A stretch of 64,000 nucleotides of DNA, from the NCBI GenBank assembly GCA_930367205.1, contig OV884009.1:118557454-118621453 (forward strand), written 5' to 3'. The position numbers and the translations under genes are program-made. Shown here piece after piece: positions 61,207-64,000 of the stretch; the stretch's first letter is position 1; the number at the start of each line of letters is the position of its first letter. This stretch comes from Acanthosoma haemorrhoidale (lineage: Eukaryota; Arthropoda; Insecta; Hemiptera; Acanthosomatidae). Under the pieces are notes generated by a model. That model had not been told where the DNA came from. It saw only the letters and a list, made by a program, of their open reading frames with translations, and ran no database searches.

Positions 61207-62087
61207 GAATGGGTGTTGTCCCGACGGACTAAGCTTCTTAGTTGATATTATTAGTTAATATATGGCGCGAATAAGTTTTTCCCTGACGGACTAAGCTTCT
61301 TAGTTGTTATTGTTAGTTAATATATGGCCCAAATGAGCGTTTTCCTGACGTACTAAGCTTCTTAGTTGTTATTGTTAGTTAATATATGGCCCGAATGAAT
61401 GTTTCCCTTACGGACTAAGCTTCTTAGTTGTTATTGTTAGTTAATATATGGCCCGAATGAGTGTTTCCCCAACGGACTAAGCTTCTTAGTTGTTATTGTT
61501 AGTTAATATATGGCCCGAATGGGTGTTTCCCCGACAGACTAAGCTTCTTTGTTGTTATTGTTAGTTAATATATGGCCCAAATGAGCGTTTTCCTGACGTA
61601 CTAAGCTTCTTAGTTGTTAGTGTTAGTTAATATATGCCCCGAATGGGTGTTGTCCCGACGGACTAAGCTTGTTACTTGTTATTGCTAGTTAATATATGGC
61701 GCGAATGAGTTTTTCCCCGACGGACTAAGCTTCTTAGTTGTTAGTTTTAGTTAAAATATGCCCCGAATGGGTGTTTCCCCGAAAGACTAAGCTTCTTAGT
61801 TGTTATTGCTAGTTAATATATGCCCCGAATGGGTGTTGTCCCGACGGACTAAGCTTCTTAGTTGTTAGTGTTAGTTAATATATGCCCCGAATGGGTGTTG
61901 TCCCGACGGACTAAGCTTCTTAGTTGTTAGTGTTAGTTAATATATACCCCGAATGGGTGTTGTCCCGACGGACTAAGCTTCTTAGTTGTTAGTGTTAGTT
62001 AATATATGCCCCGAATGGGTGTTGTCCCGACAGACTAAGCTTCTTAGTTGTTATTGTTAGTTAATATATGGCCCGAATGAGTTTTTT

Positions 62088-62238
62088 AATGCTTAGTATC
62101 TAGAGGGCGTCTTGGGAGTTAGTAAAAATGAGAAAGGAGAGGTGATGTTAGTTGAGGGGATAAACAAGAGGTGCGCTAGGTCACCAGAGCGGGAGCCAGA
62201 TATATCCCCTTGCCATACTCTGGCACACTATCGCTCTT
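62088..62238 (+). repeat. 151-bp cassette 27
   Basis: State G67, G104, C149. Partner of cassette 23 (offset 8,453) and cassette 24 (offset 5,441). Confidence 0.92.
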
Positions 62239-62803
62239 TTAGTTTTAGTTAGCATATGCCCCGAATGGGTGTTTCCCCGACAGACTAAGCTTCTTAGTTG
62301 TTATTGCTAGTTAATATATGCCCCGAATGAGTGTTGTCCCGACGTACTAAGCTTCTTAGTTGTTAGTGTTAGTTAATATATGCCCCGAATGGGTGTTGTG
62401 TCGACGGACTAAGCTTGTTAGTTATTATTGCTAGTTAATATATGGCGCGAATGAGTTTTTCCCCGACGGACTAAGCTTCTTAGTTGTTAGTTTTAGTTAA
62501 TATATGCCCCGAATAGGTGTTTCCCCGACGTACTAAGCTTCTTAGTTGTTATTGCTAGTTAATATATGCCCCGAATGAGTGTTTCCCCGACAGACCAAGG
62601 TTCTTAGTTGTTATTGTTAGTTAATATATGGCACGAATGGGTGTTGTCCCGACGGACTAAGCTTCTTAGTTGATATTATTAGTTAATATATGGCGCGAAT
62701 AAGTTTTTCCCTGACGGACTAAGCTTCTTAGTTGTTATTGTTAGTTAATATATGGCCCAAATGAGCGTTTTCCTGACGTACTTAGCTTCTTAGTTGTTAG
62801 TTT

Positions 62804-64000
62804 TAGTTAATATATGCCCCGAATGGGTGTTGTCCCGACGGACTAAGCTTCTTAGTTGTTATTATTAGTTAATATATGGCGCGAATAAGTTTTTCCCTGA
62901 CGGACGAAGCTTCTTAGTTGTTAGTGTTAGTTAATATATGCCCCGAATGGGTGTTGTCCCGACGGACTAAGCTTCTTAGTTGTTAGTGTTAGTTAATATA
63001 TGCCCCGAATGGGTGTTGTCCCGACAGACTAAGCTTCTTAGTTGTTATTGTTAGTTAATATATGGCCCGAATGAGTTTTTTAATGCTTAGTATCTAGAGG
63101 GCGTCTTGGGAGTTAGTAAAAATGAGAAAGGAGAGGTGATGTTAGTTGAGGGGATAAACAAGAGGTGCGCTAGGTCACCAGAGCGGGAGCCAGATATATC
63201 CCCTTGCCATACTCTGGCACACTATCGCTCTTTTAGTTTTAGTTAGCATATGCCCCGAATGGGTGTTTCCCCGACAGACTAAGCTTCTTAGTTGTTATTG
63301 CTAGTTAATATATGCCCCGAATGAGTGTTGTCCCGACGTACTAAGCTTCTTAGTTGTTAGTGTTAGTTAATATATGCCCCGAATGGGTGTTGTGTCGACG
63401 GACTAAGCTTGTTAGTTGTTATTGCTAGTTAATATATGGCGCGAATGAGTTTTTCCCCGACGGACTAAGCTTCTTAGTTGTTAGTTTTAGTTAATATATG
63501 CCCCGAATAGGTGTTTCCCCGACGTACTAAGCTTCTTAGTTGTTATTGCTAGTTAATATATGCCCCGAATGAGTGTTTCCCCGACAGACCAAGCTTCTTA
63601 GTTGTTATTGTTAGTTAATATATGGCACGAATGGGTGTTGTCCCGACGGACTAAGCTTCTTAGTTGATATTATTAGTTAATATATGGCGCGAATAAGTTT
63701 TTCCCTGACAGACTAAGCTTCTTAGTTGTTATTGTTAGTTAATATATGCCCCGAATGGGTGTTGTGTCGACGGACTAAGCTTGTTAGTTGTTATTGCTAG
63801 TTAATATATGGCGCGAATGAGTTTTTCCCCGACGGACTAAGCTTCTTAGTTGTTAGTTTTAGTTAATATATGCCCCGAATAGGTGTTTCCCCGACGTACT
63901 AAGCTTCTTAGTTGTTATCGCTAGTTAATATATGCCCCGAATGAGTGTTTCATCGACAGACCAAGCTTCTTAGTTGTTATTGTTAGTTAATATATGGCAC
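62804..64000 (+). repeat. Right-edge partner of the 60.0-61.2 kb block
   Basis: Same order of variants as 60,010-61,206, with one private CCTGACAGAC near 63,706. The final monomer starts at 63,952 and is cut by the window edge after 49 bases. Confidence 0.75.
63082..63232 (+). repeat. 151-bp cassette 28
   Basis: State G67, G104, C149. Last copy in the window, 994 bp after cassette 27, repeating the cassette 24-25 spacing. Confidence 0.92.

Larger units (their letters stand above)
1..64000 (+). repeat. 62-bp HindIII satellite array filling the window
   Basis: Units start at CCCGAC and repeat every 62 bp, all in one orientation. Reading along the unit: positions 1-8 CCCGACGG (variable), 9-23 the dyad ACTAAGCTTCTTAGT, 24-38 a TTAGT/TTATTG-rich stretch, 39-46 AATATATG, 47-62 a CCCGAATGGG-type block ending GTTGT or TTTCC. 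The array begins exactly at a unit start and ends 49 bases into a unit that starts at 63,952, so both array ends lie outside the window. My count is 849 complete 62-bp units plus the partial one, 64 of 55 bp, 13 of 61 bp and 28 of 250 bp, which sums to 64,000. A standard monomer contains stop codons in all six frames (forward TAA at 11, TAG at 20, TAG at 33, TAA at 37; reverse stops read from CTA at 10 and TTA at 19, 26, 32 and 36), so long ORFs are impossible. I do not recognise the family. No stretch is free of repeat, and no promoter, RNA gene or mobile-element gene was seen. Confidence 0.98.

Noticed and set aside
1..64000. CRISPR array
   Set aside because: There are no unique spacers of constant length between conserved repeats. 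The whole 62-bp unit is repeated, and variable positions are shared point variants. No cas genes are present.
1..64000. Telomeric or subtelomeric simple repeat (TTAGTG/TTAGTT runs)
   Set aside because: The TTAGT motifs are only two or three per monomer inside a longer unit, with no run of TTAGGG, TTAGG or TTTAGGG type.
1..64000. CENP-B box in the monomer
   Set aside because: I looked for the YTTCGTTGGAARCGGGA pattern on both strands of the consensus and saw no acceptable match. The dyad core has a different sequence.
1..64000. Bacterial or viral system hidden in the array
   Set aside because: There are no coding regions, and nothing resembling an origin, integrase or defence gene. The purine-rich run before the cassette ATG looks like a ribosome binding site but has no supporting context.

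Overview
The whole 64,000-base window is one uninterrupted satellite DNA array. I found no gene, no RNA gene and no unique flanking DNA, and the array runs off both ends. The basic unit is a 62-bp monomer in a single head-to-tail orientation. Its core is a HindIII-containing dyad (ACTAAGCTTCTTAGT, monomer positions 9-23 when the unit is started at CCCGAC). After the core come a TTAGT-rich stretch, a TTAATATATG block and a CCCGAATGGG-like block. The organism cannot be named from this sequence. Kilobases of near-identical, hierarchically organised tandem repeats suggest eukaryotic heterochromatin (centromeric, pericentromeric or similar), but that is inference.

By my hand count, four unit lengths tile the window exactly: 849 complete 62-bp monomers plus a final 49-base partial one, 64 monomers of 55 bp (7-bp deletion), 13 of 61 bp (1-bp deletions), and 28 composite units of 250 bp. 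In base counts: 52,638 + 49 + 3,520 + 793 + 7,000 = 64,000. The composite units carry a 151-bp segment unrelated to the monomer, always in the same orientation and at the same place. It replaces the first 25 bp of a monomer, which is the part holding the HindIII dyad. The 151-bp segment is rich in inverted repeats and holds a 35-codon open frame that I do not believe is a gene.

Above the monomer lies a second layer: mosaics of about 2 to 6 kb that recur at fixed offsets. Positions 1-3,057 recur 6,891 bp downstream. Positions 9,059-13,891 recur 6,155 bp downstream. Positions 26,765-28,683 are a clean 1,919-bp tandem duplication. Positions 35.2-45.8 kb hold three successive related copies (offsets 3,204 and 3,949). 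Positions 31.8-33.7 kb reappear at 49.8-51.7 kb (offset 17,979). The right-hand 52.9-64 kb is a patchwork sharing private variants (offsets 8,453, 5,441 and 2,794). Breakpoints fall at homologous monomer positions, as expected from unequal crossing-over or amplification.

No genes work together here. The points of interest are the three-level architecture, the phased 151-bp cassette that periodically removes the dyad, the length-variant and hybrid monomers that record recombination, and an excess of CpG-type transitions among the variant monomers. 'Near-identical' below means matched by eye at marker variants and at constant offset, not by a full alignment.
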